Counted from the stretch's first letter, positions 1 through 7,168 are shown. The stretch is DNA of 7,647 nucleotides from Verrucomicrobiota bacterium (GCA_008933045.1 WBXJ01000143.1:1-7647); one strand, 5' to 3'. Numbers and translations are program-made. Notes: generated by a model not told the origin, from the sequence alone.

Positions 1-878
1 AGGGTGACGTTTTTCTCTGCTAGTCGAGGCACGATGATGGGTAGAAACTGTGAAGCAACGTTCACATCAACCAACAGTGTTTCCATCGCGTTACAGGTTG
101 AAGGTCGTTGCACTTTGGCGTTCATCACGATTTCAGCCGCCATGCGGAGGTCAGCTTCCGTCTCCACGTAAACATGGCAGACGCCCTTATAATGTTTGAT
201 GACTGGAACCTTCGAACACTCTGTCACGGCTCGGATCAAGCCTTCACCGCCTCGAGGCATGCAAAGATCCACATACTCGGTTAATGAGAGCAGTTCTCGA
301 ATCGCCTCGCGATCGGTAGTTTGAACCACTTGGATGGCATGTTCAGGAAAAGATTTGAGTCCCTTGCGTGCGGCAGTCACCAACACTTGCGCGATGACCG
401 TATTGGAATGGATGGCTTCTTTCCCTCCACGCAAAATCGTGGCGTTACCGGTCTTGAAGCAAAGACTCGCCGCGTCGGCCGTCACGTTTGGGCGGGACTC
501 GTAGATAATAACAACGACCCCGATGGGGACTGCAATTTTCTGGAGGCGCAGCCCGTTCGGTCGAGTACGATCCTCAAGCACTCGCCCAACTGGGTCATGG
601 AGAGCGGCGATATCCTCGAGACCACTCGCCATGGATTCGATCCGCTTGTCGTCCAGACTGAGGCGATCCAACATGGCACCGGAGAGTCCGGATTCCTTCG
701 CAGCTTCCATGTCACGACTATTCGCCTCTTTGATGGCGTTAGCATTTTGACGAATCGCCTGTGCCATCGAATTGAGGCAGTGGTTTTTCTCGTCGGTGGT
801 CAGCCGTGCCAACGCGCGTGACGCCGCTTTTGCTTGGCGGGCCAGTGTTATCATTTCGTCGGTCAGAGACGATTTCAT
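1..878 (-). CDS. proA: Gamma-glutamyl phosphate reductase (glutamate-5-semialdehyde dehydrogenase), C-terminus beyond window
   Basis: ProA catalyses the second step of proline synthesis: NADPH-dependent reduction of L-glutamyl 5-phosphate to glutamate 5-semialdehyde, in the cytoplasm. Reading the minus strand from the ATG at 878 gives 292 uninterrupted codons to the window edge, against about 415-420 for a full protein, so roughly the last third is missing. Recognisable are the aldehyde-dehydrogenase-fold core PIGVVVIIYESRPNVTADAA (residues 118-137), CFKTGNATILRGGKEA (140-155), the segment KVPVIKHYKGVCHVYV (223-238) and the active-site block RPSTCNAMETLL (258-269), with C262 as the expected catalytic cysteine. 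No Shine-Dalgarno sequence precedes the start (cttcttcccATG). The gene lies 58 nt after the third CNNM-family gene on the same strand, with no promoter or terminator seen between them, so co-transcription is likely. proB is not visible in the window. Confidence 0.97.
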   Translation of the reverse strand, partial: MKSSLTDEMITLARQAKAASRALARLTTDEKNHCLNSMAQAIRQNANAIKEANSRDMEAAKESGLSGAMLDRLSLDDKRIESMASGLEDIAALHDPVGRVLEDRTRPNGLRLQKIAVPIGVVVIIYESRPNVTADAASLCFKTGNATILRGGKEAIHSNTVIAQVLVTAARKGLKSFPEHAIQVVQTTDREAIRELLSLTEYVDLCMPRGGEGLIRAVTECSKVPVIKHYKGVCHVYVETEADLRMAAEIVMNAKVQRPSTCNAMETLLVDVNVASQFLPIIVPRLAEKNVT

Positions 879-936
879 GGGAAGAAGTTAGTTCAAAAAC
901 TAGGTCGTGAAAATGGAAAGATTCATCGGGATCCAC

Positions 937-2295
937 CTAATGAGGAGTGCCAGCAGATCCAGAATCTACAATGGGGCCGACTTTGCGGCGGGTCAGCCGT
1001 AATCTTTCGATAGTCGTACCTTCGAGGCTTTCGACGCGGAGTTCGAAATCGCCCACTGTGATCGTGTCACCACTTTTAGGAAACCCTTCGAGACGATGCG
1101 TCATCCAACCACTTGTGGTGATAAGATCTTCTTCATCGAACGGTTCATTGACTAAGTTCGCTAAATCATGAAGTGGAAGCGCACCGTCCAGAATCCAAGT
1201 ATCGGCGTCTAGTATTTCAATCAATGGTTTTTCTTGATCAAATTCGTCCTGAATTTGGCCCACTAATTCTTCGAGAATATTCTCCAAAGTGACCATTCCT
1301 AATGTGCTGCCGTATTCATCGACCACGAATGCCATGTGAAGACGTCGTTCGAGTAGGAGTTGTAAAACGTGCTCAAGTCGTGCTGTTGGAGGGACGAACA
1401 CCAGTTTTCGAGCGTAAGGGACGAGGTCATTTCCTCGTCGTGCAACGAGTCGTGTACCCATCAAATCCTTGAAATGAACCACACCCATGGTGTGGTCTAA
1501 ATCGTTATCGATGCAGAGCGGAAAGCGTGAGAATCTCGATCTTTCAGCGATTTCTAGGCATTCAACCATCGAGGCTTCCGTGTTGAGCACAGTCAACTCT
1601 TGCCGAGGTCGCATGACATCTCGAGCGCGACGGTGGCTAAGATCGAGCGCGTTGAGGAGGATTTCTCGTCCGAGTTTTGTGCTCGTTCTAGCGGTGTGTG
1701 AACTCGCCAAGAGCAGGCGTAGTTCCTCGTGTGAATGATTTGATTCAGATTCTGAACCAGAATCCAAACCCACCCGCGCCATCGACCAGTCGGATGCTCG
1801 ATCGAGCACCCAGACGAAAGGCCATGTCGCCTTTTGAAACCATCGAAGCGGTCGAGCAACCAGAAGGGAAGCCTTCAATGGGTTAGTGATCGCAAAACGT
1901 TTGGGAACTTGCTCACCGATCACAATATGAAGAAACGTCAGCAACGTAAACCCCACGACGACACTGAGGGTGTGGCGAATGTCGGGCGAGGTAATGTGAA
2001 CGAGATCTAACAAGGGTGCTAAAAGCACCGACACGACCGGCTCTCCTACCCATCCAAGCGCAAGGCTCGCTAAAGTGACTCCCAACTGACACGCGCTCAG
2101 TGTGGAGTCAAGGTCGTTAAGGGCGAGTTTTGCTTGCTGCGCCGCTCGGCTGCCTTTTTTGATGCGTTCCTCTAACTGAGTTTGGCGGATTTTAACAAGG
2201 GCGAACTCGGCAACGACAAAGAAAACATTAATTCCGATGATCACCCCGACCAGCAGAAGTTTTAGCACCAATTCGATGAGTGTCGCGTGTTCCAT
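937..2295 (-). CDS. CNNM/CorC (HlyC/TlyC-type) membrane protein with CBS pair and CorC_HlyC domain, full length
   Basis: This 452-residue protein belongs to the hemolysin-like CNNM/CorB-CorC family. Characterised members are Mg2+ (sometimes Co2+) transporters or efflux regulators of the inner membrane; the 'hemolysin' label is historical. The DUF21/CNNM domain covers about residues 8-175, with hydrophobic helices near 10-33, 72-98, 108-130 and 143-165 and the family signature GEQVPKR at 127-133. A cytoplasmic CBS pair follows, with DVMRPR at 226-231 and VDEYGSTLGMVTLENILEEL at 325-344. A CorC_HlyC domain spans about 355-435. The linker contains a Ser/Glu-rich stretch (179-190). The SACQLGVTLASLALGWVGEP segment (67-86) places it in a different subfamily from the gene starting at 4525. 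It starts 3 nt after the stop of the middle paralogue and has no good Shine-Dalgarno sequence, suggesting translational coupling. Substrate and direction of transport are not decided by the sequence. Confidence 0.95.
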   Translation of the reverse strand: MEHATLIELVLKLLLVGVIIGINVFFVVAEFALVKIRQTQLEERIKKGSRAAQQAKLALNDLDSTLSACQLGVTLASLALGWVGEPVVSVLLAPLLDLVHITSPDIRHTLSVVVGFTLLTFLHIVIGEQVPKRFAITNPLKASLLVARPLRWFQKATWPFVWVLDRASDWSMARVGLDSGSESESNHSHEELRLLLASSHTARTSTKLGREILLNALDLSHRRARDVMRPRQELTVLNTEASMVECLEIAERSRFSRFPLCIDNDLDHTMGVVHFKDLMGTRLVARRGNDLVPYARKLVFVPPTARLEHVLQLLLERRLHMAFVVDEYGSTLGMVTLENILEELVGQIQDEFDQEKPLIEILDADTWILDGALPLHDLANLVNEPFDEEDLITTSGWMTHRLEGFPKSGDTITVGDFELRVESLEGTTIERLRLTRRKVGPIVDSGSAGTPH

Positions 2296-2298
2296 ACT

Positions 2299-3282
2299 TC
2301 AGAACTGAACCTCGCCAAAAATGACTTTGAAAATCTCGTCAACACCAACCAAACCGACTTCGCGCCGATCACGTCCCAACACAACAGCAAGTCGCTGTCC
2401 TGATTTTTGGAGTCGCCGCAGGGCTTCCTCAACTCGGATATCCTCCGAAAAATAGAGCGCGGAGGTGATAAACTCTTGAATCGGTTGTTTTGAATCTGGG
2501 GTAGTTTTAAAGAGTAGGCTTTTCAAATCTAACAAACCGACCACGGTTCGTTTTCCCTCATTCTCCTGCCAAACCGGCCAGATATATCCGGCATGATCTC
2601 CGGCCATTTGAAGGACATCGCCGGCTGAATGAGACGTCAGGATCATCGGGAAACGCACGAGCGGACTAGCGATTTGCCCCACGCGAATCTTCTGCAGGTC
2701 GAGCACTCGATTGATCATGACCTTCTCTTGACTACTAAAGCCCTGAGCAGATTCCTGCATGATATGGCGCAACTCGCCGCGGCTGCTGAAGACTTGTCCT
2801 GTAAAAATTTTACCACCAGTCCAGCGTAATAAGACGTTGGAAAAATGTGTCATTAAACCAACCAACGGGCTTAAAAAAACATGCAGAAAACGAAACGGAA
2901 TAGCCGCAAACATGCAGAGGTGGTTGGGGTAAAGCCGAAACAAGGTTTTAGGAAGCAAATCGCAAACCATGTAGAATAGAACGACCTCACCGACGAAGCC
3001 TCCGACGAACAGGTATCGGTTGCCTTCGCTCCATCGACCGAGAAGTAAAACCCCAAGAACAAAGGCCACGAAAGCGGCTAGAGTATTACCCACAACGATT
3101 GTCCACAGAAAGTTCTCGGAGTTTTCAAGCAATTCATGGAGCACTTTCGCTCGGCGAACCCCTTTTCGTAATTGTTGGCGGATCTTCCAGCGGCTCAGAG
3201 TAAAAACACCCGCTTCCATACCCGCACAGACGAATGAAACTACCAAGGCCAACGGAAGAAAAATTGGGGTGATAAAATCCAT
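2299..3282 (-). CDS. Short CNNM/DUF21-domain membrane protein with degenerate CBS pair and no CorC_HlyC domain
   Basis: I start this 327-residue protein at the ATG at 3282, 4 nt after the upstream stop, where an AAGG (3294-3291) sits 8 nt before it. The longer reading from 3342 would overlap the upstream gene by 56 nt and add a 20-residue leader that is not CNNM-like. The CNNM domain is clear: MEAGVFTLSRWKI (22-34), a GNT turn (65-67), LLPKTLFRL (109-117), and helices near 4-26, 57-82, 90-112 and 123-145. Residues 195-325 fit a CBS pair in size and pattern (VVGLLDLKSLLF at 247-258; VGVDEIFKVIFGEV at 312-325). The usual D-V-M-x-P-R motif has become QIASPLVR (203-210), and the DE[YF]GG loop has become LGRDRREVG (302-310). 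The protein ends at the second CBS, so the C-terminal CorC_HlyC domain is absent. I infer a partner or regulatory subunit rather than a canonical transporter. The frame is intact, so it is not an obvious pseudogene. Confidence 0.88.
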   Translation of the reverse strand: MDFITPIFLPLALVVSFVCAGMEAGVFTLSRWKIRQQLRKGVRRAKVLHELLENSENFLWTIVVGNTLAAFVAFVLGVLLLGRWSEGNRYLFVGGFVGEVVLFYMVCDLLPKTLFRLYPNHLCMFAAIPFRFLHVFLSPLVGLMTHFSNVLLRWTGGKIFTGQVFSSRGELRHIMQESAQGFSSQEKVMINRVLDLQKIRVGQIASPLVRFPMILTSHSAGDVLQMAGDHAGYIWPVWQENEGKRTVVGLLDLKSLLFKTTPDSKQPIQEFITSALYFSEDIRVEEALRRLQKSGQRLAVVLGRDRREVGLVGVDEIFKVIFGEVQF

Positions 3283-3286
3283 AGGG

Positions 3287-4525
3287 TTAGCCTTGGCGTA
3301 CCACTTCCACTCGCAGTTCGTGAACTCGACGTTCATCCACAATTTGCGCGGTCAATTTGAGTCCACCCCAAACTACGAACTGGCCGACTGTAGGAATGGT
3401 CTCAAATCGAGCGACCAATAGGCCGCCCATCGTATCGACGTCCTCCATCAGGCCCAAATCCGGAAACTCGCGCCGGAAGTCTTCTATGCGCATCTGTCCG
3501 CTCACTCTCCATTGGTCCTTAGCCAGTTTCTCAAAAATAAATCCACGATCCTCCGCAGTGCGTCGGGTGCGTCCCACGATCCCTTCGAGGATGTCTTCCA
3601 TGGTGATCAAGCCTGCGGTTCCTCCAAACTCATCCAGCACAATGGCGACGCCACGGCGTTGCTGCTGCAGGCTCTGCATGAGTTGCAGTAGGTTCATGCT
3701 GGCAGGCACGAACGAGGGCAGCTCGATCGCTTCCGCGAGATCTATCTCCGGATTCGTCAGCAAGGCTCGAGTGTTCAGGATTCCCACGATTGTATCCGGC
3801 GTCTCATCGTAGATCGGGATGCGGGTGTGACGCAGGCGACGAGCCGCAGCAACCATTTCCACCTGCGTCAGGTCGTCGGAGATGCAGGATAGAGTGGCTC
3901 GAGGTTTCATCACATCCTCCGCAGTTTGCCGATCCAGAGAAATGATTTTCAAGATGGCCTGTTTTTCTGATTGCTCAAGAGCACCTTGCTGGAAAGCCAT
4001 CTCGAGCAGTTCGGAATACTCCTCATCACTGAGGTTTGGATTCGGTTTAACAGATTTTGGAATCACCCTCGCGACAACCCAATCAATGCTATTCTTGGCA
4101 AATGCTAAGAACGGGTTGGTTGTGCGCACGAGAAGCTCCACGGGTCTCGCGATGCGAAGGGCCCAGAATTCAGGCGCACGGACGGCTAAAGTTTTTGGGG
4201 CGACCTCGCAGGCGAATAAGATAAAGATTGATAAGCCGAGCATGGGCGCGAGTAACGCAACTCCTTCGTGGATCGTGAGCCATACCATGCCGGTGACCAT
4301 CACCGCGTTACAAAGAGTGTTACCAAAAATGAGTGCGGCAAGGAGGTCGTCGGGACTACTCAGGAGCGTCAGAACACGTTGACCGTTTGTAGGATGAGTC
4401 TCTCCAAGTTGTTGCGCACGCCATTTGCCTAAAGCGAACAGTGCTGATTCCGCGAGAGCAAAAAAGAAACTCCCCAGCGCACAGATCAGAATTACCAACG
4501 CGACCCAAGGCCACGAAATTGACAT
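3287..4525 (-). CDS. CNNM/CorC (HlyC-type) membrane protein with CBS pair and CorC_HlyC domain, first gene of the operon
   Basis: This 412-residue member of the CNNM/CorB-CorC family is probably an inner-membrane divalent-cation (Mg2+) transporter or regulator. The CNNM/DUF21 domain spans about 5-160: LAESALFALGKWR at 24-36, FGNTLCNAV at 67-75, and CEVAPKTLAVRAPEF at 106-120, with helices near 7-30, 60-83, 88-110 and 120-140. The CBS pair has the canonical DVMKPR at 204-209 and VLDEFGGTAGLITMEDILEG at 296-315. A CorC_HlyC domain runs from about 329 to 408 (WRVSGQMRIEDF at 339-350, VDTMGGLLV at 363-371). The ATG at 4525 is preferred: it follows a strong promoter very closely and is preceded in frame by TAG. 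It is the promoter-proximal gene of the minus-strand unit and ends 4 nt before the next gene. It is clearly diverged from the other full-length paralogue (937-2295), so the cluster is not a recent tandem duplication. Confidence 0.95.
   Translation of the reverse strand: MSISWPWVALVILICALGSFFFALAESALFALGKWRAQQLGETHPTNGQRVLTLLSSPDDLLAALIFGNTLCNAVMVTGMVWLTIHEGVALLAPMLGLSIFILFACEVAPKTLAVRAPEFWALRIARPVELLVRTTNPFLAFAKNSIDWVVARVIPKSVKPNPNLSDEEYSELLEMAFQQGALEQSEKQAILKIISLDRQTAEDVMKPRATLSCISDDLTQVEMVAAARRLRHTRIPIYDETPDTIVGILNTRALLTNPEIDLAEAIELPSFVPASMNLLQLMQSLQQQRRGVAIVLDEFGGTAGLITMEDILEGIVGRTRRTAEDRGFIFEKLAKDQWRVSGQMRIEDFRREFPDLGLMEDVDTMGGLLVARFETIPTVGQFVVWGGLKLTAQIVDERRVHELRVEVVRQG
3291..3294 (-). 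promoter_or_regulatory. Shine-Dalgarno-like AAGG deciding the start of the middle CNNM gene
   Basis: On the minus strand AAGG lies 8 nt before the ATG at 3282, inside the last codons of the upstream gene. It supports 3282 over the longer reading from 3342. It is a short match, so support is moderate. Confidence 0.45.
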
Positions 4526-4532
4526 TCCCTAC

Positions 4533-4562
4533 ATTATGCCTGTTTGAAGGTCAGAATGTCAA
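4533..4562 (-). promoter_or_regulatory. Sigma70-type promoter for the CNNM-CNNM-CNNM-proA unit
   Basis: Read on the minus strand, TTGACA (4562-4557, perfect -35 consensus) is followed after 18 nt by CATAAT (4538-4533, five of six matches to the -10 consensus). Only 7 nt (gtaggga) separate the -10 box from the ATG at 4525. The expected transcription start therefore falls on or next to the A of the start codon, predicting a leaderless mRNA. No other promoter of comparable quality was seen in the 119-nt divergent spacer. Confidence 0.7.
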
Positions 4563-4597
4563 ATTGCACCGTTTTTTGGCTCTCAAGCGAAGAATTC

Positions 4598-4648
4598 ATG
4601 TTGAAAGTGTTGGCAGCCGAGCCGTTTTCCGCTTTTTTTAGAGAGTGA
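4598..4648 (+). CDS. Possible 16-codon upstream ORF overlapping the rnd start
   Basis: ATG at 4598 opens a short frame (MLKVLAAEPFSAFFRE) whose TGA overlaps the GTG start of the ribonuclease D gene as GTGA. A weak GAAG at 4589-4592 lies 5 nt upstream. Since rnd has no Shine-Dalgarno sequence of its own, termination and re-initiation is conceivable. The only evidence is this arrangement; no similarity is recognised and chance is the default explanation. Confidence 0.15.
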   Translation: MLKVLAAEPFSAFFRE

Positions 4649-5733
4649 TCGCCAGTTTCACCGAGTTAAATCTGTTTATTGCTAGTTTGGAAGAGTCGCC
4701 TTGGATCGCCGTTGATACCGAGGCGGATAGCTTGCACGCTTATCCCGAGAAGGTGTGCCTCATTCAGATCAGCTATGCCGGAGGGGATGCGTTGATTGAT
4801 CCGTTGGCCGGTTTGGATCTAACACCGTTGTGGGTCGCTCTCCAGAACCGCCCCTTGATTCTTCATGGTGCCGATTACGATTTGCGTATGCTCCGGCGCG
4901 GCTACAGTTTTATTCCCAGCACGGTTTTTGACACCATGATAGCCGCACGTCTGCTCGGGGAACCTCAATTCGGTCTCAGCCATTTGGTCGCGAAATTCCT
5001 GAACGTTCAATTGGAAAAAGGACCTCAAAAAATGGATTGGGGATTGCGTCCACTTCCTGAGCGTATGGAGGTCTACGCACGAAACGACACTCGCCATCTC
5101 CGCGACCTTTCCAACCTGCTGTTGGATCAATTAGTTGCCAAAGGCCGACTGAGTTGGCACCAAGAAACCTGCGGTCAATTGATCAGGGATTGCGCTCGGC
5201 CCGACCTTGTGGATCGAGAGACGCAGTGGCGTGTGAAAGGAACCGATCGCCTTGAACGACGAGCGCAGGCTGTGGTTCGAGAGCTTTATTATTGGCGAGA
5301 ACAGGAGGCGATCGCTGGGGATATTCCACCGTTTTTCATCATGAGTCATGAGTTGATGGCTCGAGTTGCCGAGGCAGCCCATGATGGAAACTATTCTGCG
5401 GCACTGTTGCCGTCACGCTATTCGGGCGCTCGCCGGACGGGTGTGGCGAACGCTGTGGCCCGTGCTCTGGCACTCCCTCACTCCGAGTGGCCTTCCAGAC
5501 GGTGGCAGGCCGGATATAGCCCCAGTTTTGTAGAGCAACAGCGGTTTGAGGAGTTGAAAAAAATCCGCGATGCTGCTGCGATTGATAATGGGATCGATCC
5601 CACACTGATCGCAAGCAAGGCAATGCTATCCCAGCTAGCACAGCAATCAATCGACGATGAATCTGGGCTGCTCCCTTGGCAGGCCGCCTTACTTTTCAGG
5701 TCTTCTCCCGTCGGTATTAAATCCCCAAACTGA
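4645..5733 (+). CDS. rnd: Ribonuclease D (DEDDy 3'-5' exoribonuclease with HRDC domain)
   Basis: RNase D trims the 3' ends of tRNA precursors and other small stable RNAs in the cytoplasm, using two metal ions. The 362-residue product matches the usual length (E. coli about 375). The exonuclease domain (about 1-165) has all the DEDDy residues: D24 and E26 in IAVDTEADSL, D79 in HGADYDLRML, and Y144 and D148 in VYARNDTRHL. The typical FDTMIAARLLG lies at 95-105 and MDWGLRPLP at 130-138. An HRDC nucleic-acid-binding domain spans about 203-285 with YYWREQEAIAGDIPPFFIMS (215-234). A second HRDC-like C-terminal segment is possible but not clear. The start is GTG: an in-frame TAG at 4639 rules out anything upstream, and later starts would cut close to the first catalytic motif. 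There is no proper Shine-Dalgarno sequence (TAGAGAGTG). The gene is divergent from the CNNM operon and convergent with the MFS gene, 15 nt apart. No convincing promoter of its own was found. Confidence 0.96.
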   Translation: MIASFTELNLFIASLEESPWIAVDTEADSLHAYPEKVCLIQISYAGGDALIDPLAGLDLTPLWVALQNRPLILHGADYDLRMLRRGYSFIPSTVFDTMIAARLLGEPQFGLSHLVAKFLNVQLEKGPQKMDWGLRPLPERMEVYARNDTRHLRDLSNLLLDQLVAKGRLSWHQETCGQLIRDCARPDLVDRETQWRVKGTDRLERRAQAVVRELYYWREQEAIAGDIPPFFIMSHELMARVAEAAHDGNYSAALLPSRYSGARRTGVANAVARALALPHSEWPSRRWQAGYSPSFVEQQRFEELKKIRDAAAIDNGIDPTLIASKAMLSQLAQQSIDDESGLLPWQAALLFRSSPVGIKSPN

Positions 5734-5748
5734 ATCAGGGCGGGATCG

Positions 5749-7101
5749 CTAATCTTCGGCAAGCTTTTCGGGAGGTTCCGGCAGGCTGAACGAAAGGATC
5801 AGCCCCGCCAGATACACCACCAAAGCGACAGTCCCCGCGGTGTAAGAGAATTTTGTAAAGCTAGAGGCAGTGGGCATGATGCCCTTCAACCAAGCTGAAC
5901 CGGCCACGCTGATCGTGATCCACGCGAAGGAAGTTCCCAAAATTCGTCCACCGACGTTCGCAGCGAAGCTCTCGCCTGTTCCTCGCAAGTGCATGGGGTA
6001 GACTCGCGGCAGATAATTACCCCAGAAACTGAACTGGGCTACGGTCATCATTCCGGCAAAGAATATTCCTACTTTGAGCCACCCCAAATCTGAAACGGCC
6101 GGGTAAAAAAAGACAAAAGGCACGATGATCAACCCTGGTAATTGGAAAGTGCGTAGGAGTTTTTGACGGCTGATAATCCGCACAGTCAGGAAGGCCAACA
6201 AAAATCTTCCCACCAATCCCCCCATCTCTTGCCAGAGTTGGACAGCGGCCACCACTTTTTCCTTCTGAGGAGGTGTGAGATCCTTGACGCTCGCCAAACC
6301 GGGTATGATTTGGGGTAAATGCTGGATCGCTCCAAATGCGATGCCGTAGCTGCAGGCAAACATCAGCGCGGTGACTACTGTGGTCTTTCGAAGTTGCGGC
6401 GAAAACAATGCTGCAAAACTGGGTCGCTTCAGTTGGTTTGCAGCCTTTTTTAAAGCCCAAGCCGGTGATTCGGGAAGGAAAGGGCGAATCAGGATTAGGG
6501 GTAGGGCGGGCAGCACGCCGCTCATTAACGTATAACGCCACGCGTCGTGAGTTCCCTGCACCAGCCAGAAACTTTCGCGGTAAGTCACTGCGAGCGCATA
6601 GGCGACTGAAACCAACAATCCGCCCAATGACGAAAATGCCTGAGTATAACCCAGCACTTTTTCGCGTTGCATTGGGTTGGGAAAGAGTTCTGCGAGCCAG
6701 GCCACAGCGGCGACAAACTCAACGCAAACGCCCATAAATACGAGGCACCTAAAGAACAAAAGTTGGTTGAGCGATGTGCTGTAACCTGCGGCAAGCGCGG
6801 AAAAAGCGTAAATAAGAATGCTCCAAGTCAACACCTTCCGCCGTCCGAGCAGATCGGTCAGATAGCCTCCAAGGAGACCAAAAACTCCGCCGAAAAAAGC
6901 CGGCAAAAAGAACAACATTCGCGCCCAATGAATATACTCAGGAGTCCCCGGTTTAAACCCACCCAAGCTTTCGATCGCGGGTTTGATAATCAACGGCAGC
7001 ATGAGTAATTCGTAAATATCGAATGCGAAGCCGATGGATGCGATAATGCAGATCAGCCACGCAGTGCGATTCAGTGGCCGAGCAAGGGGGACGTTACTCA
7101 T
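5749..7101 (-). CDS. Major facilitator superfamily transporter (sugar-porter / metabolite:H+ symporter-like)
   Basis: This 450-residue inner-membrane carrier has about 12 hydrophobic helices in two halves split by a cytoplasmic loop (about 212-238). The MFS motif A is clear in the first half: GGYLTDLLGRRKV (78-90). A degenerate counterpart lies near 298-316 (GRFLLAFLTVRIISRQKLLR). FLPESPAW (208-215) matches the PESPxW signature of sugar-porter and metabolite:H+ symporter groups, and LPRVYPMHLRGTGES (364-378) matches their ELFPTxxRGTG-type segment. Helix 1 carries an acidic pair (FDIYE, 27-31), suggestive of proton coupling. The substrate cannot be named; organic acids and sugars are the main candidates. 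I chose the ATG at 7101, with GAGG at 7107-7104 (close, 2 nt away). The frame extends to a TTG at 7137, but those 12 residues are polar and precede a normal MFS N-terminus. The gene stands alone on its strand and converges on rnd. Confidence 0.93.
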   Translation of the reverse strand: MSNVPLARPLNRTAWLICIIASIGFAFDIYELLMLPLIIKPAIESLGGFKPGTPEYIHWARMLFFLPAFFGGVFGLLGGYLTDLLGRRKVLTWSILIYAFSALAAGYSTSLNQLLFFRCLVFMGVCVEFVAAVAWLAELFPNPMQREKVLGYTQAFSSLGGLLVSVAYALAVTYRESFWLVQGTHDAWRYTLMSGVLPALPLILIRPFLPESPAWALKKAANQLKRPSFAALFSPQLRKTTVVTALMFACSYGIAFGAIQHLPQIIPGLASVKDLTPPQKEKVVAAVQLWQEMGGLVGRFLLAFLTVRIISRQKLLRTFQLPGLIIVPFVFFYPAVSDLGWLKVGIFFAGMMTVAQFSFWGNYLPRVYPMHLRGTGESFAANVGGRILGTSFAWITISVAGSAWLKGIMPTASSFTKFSYTAGTVALVVYLAGLILSFSLPEPPEKLAED

Positions 7102-7137
7102 AGCCTCAACTTTGAGATGATCCGCGCTTAGTTTCAA

Positions 7138-7154
7138 TTCGATAATGCAAAAAA
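7138..7154 (+). repeat. Direct repeat A, copy 1
   Basis: The 17-nt sequence ttcgataatgcaaaaaa recurs exactly at 7446-7462. In this copy the A-run is two bases longer and repeat B follows after 1 nt. It lies 37-53 nt upstream of the MFS start codon, so it could also sit in that gene's promoter or leader. Confidence 0.8.
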
Positions 7155-7155
7155 A

Positions 7156-7168
7156 ACGGAATCGCCTA
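7156..7168 (+). repeat. Direct repeat B, copy 1
   Basis: The 13-nt sequence acggaatcgccta recurs exactly at 7603-7615. Here it follows repeat A almost directly. Confidence 0.75.

Noticed and set aside
321..821. 166-codon plus-strand open frame
   Set aside because: It lies entirely opposite proA, whose protein is clearly recognisable; the translation resembles no known family.
3283..3342. N-terminal extension of the middle CNNM protein from 3342
   Set aside because: It would overlap the end of the upstream gene by 56 nt and adds non-family residues; the ATG at 3282 has an AAGG site and begins directly at the first membrane helix.
4601..4629. Possible rnd promoter with TTGAAA as the -35 box
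   Set aside because: At a 17-nt spacing the -10 position is gttttc, too far from consensus; other box pairs in the spacer were no better.
4441..4641. 66-codon plus-strand frame ahead of rnd, in the same frame
   Set aside because: It overlaps the start of the first CNNM gene on the other strand, ends at a TAG just before the rnd GTG, and has no recognisable content; not an rnd extension or gene.
7102..7137. N-terminal extension of the MFS protein from a TTG at 7137
   Set aside because: TTG is a rare start, the 12 added residues are polar and not typical, and the ATG at 7101 gives a normal MFS N-terminus.
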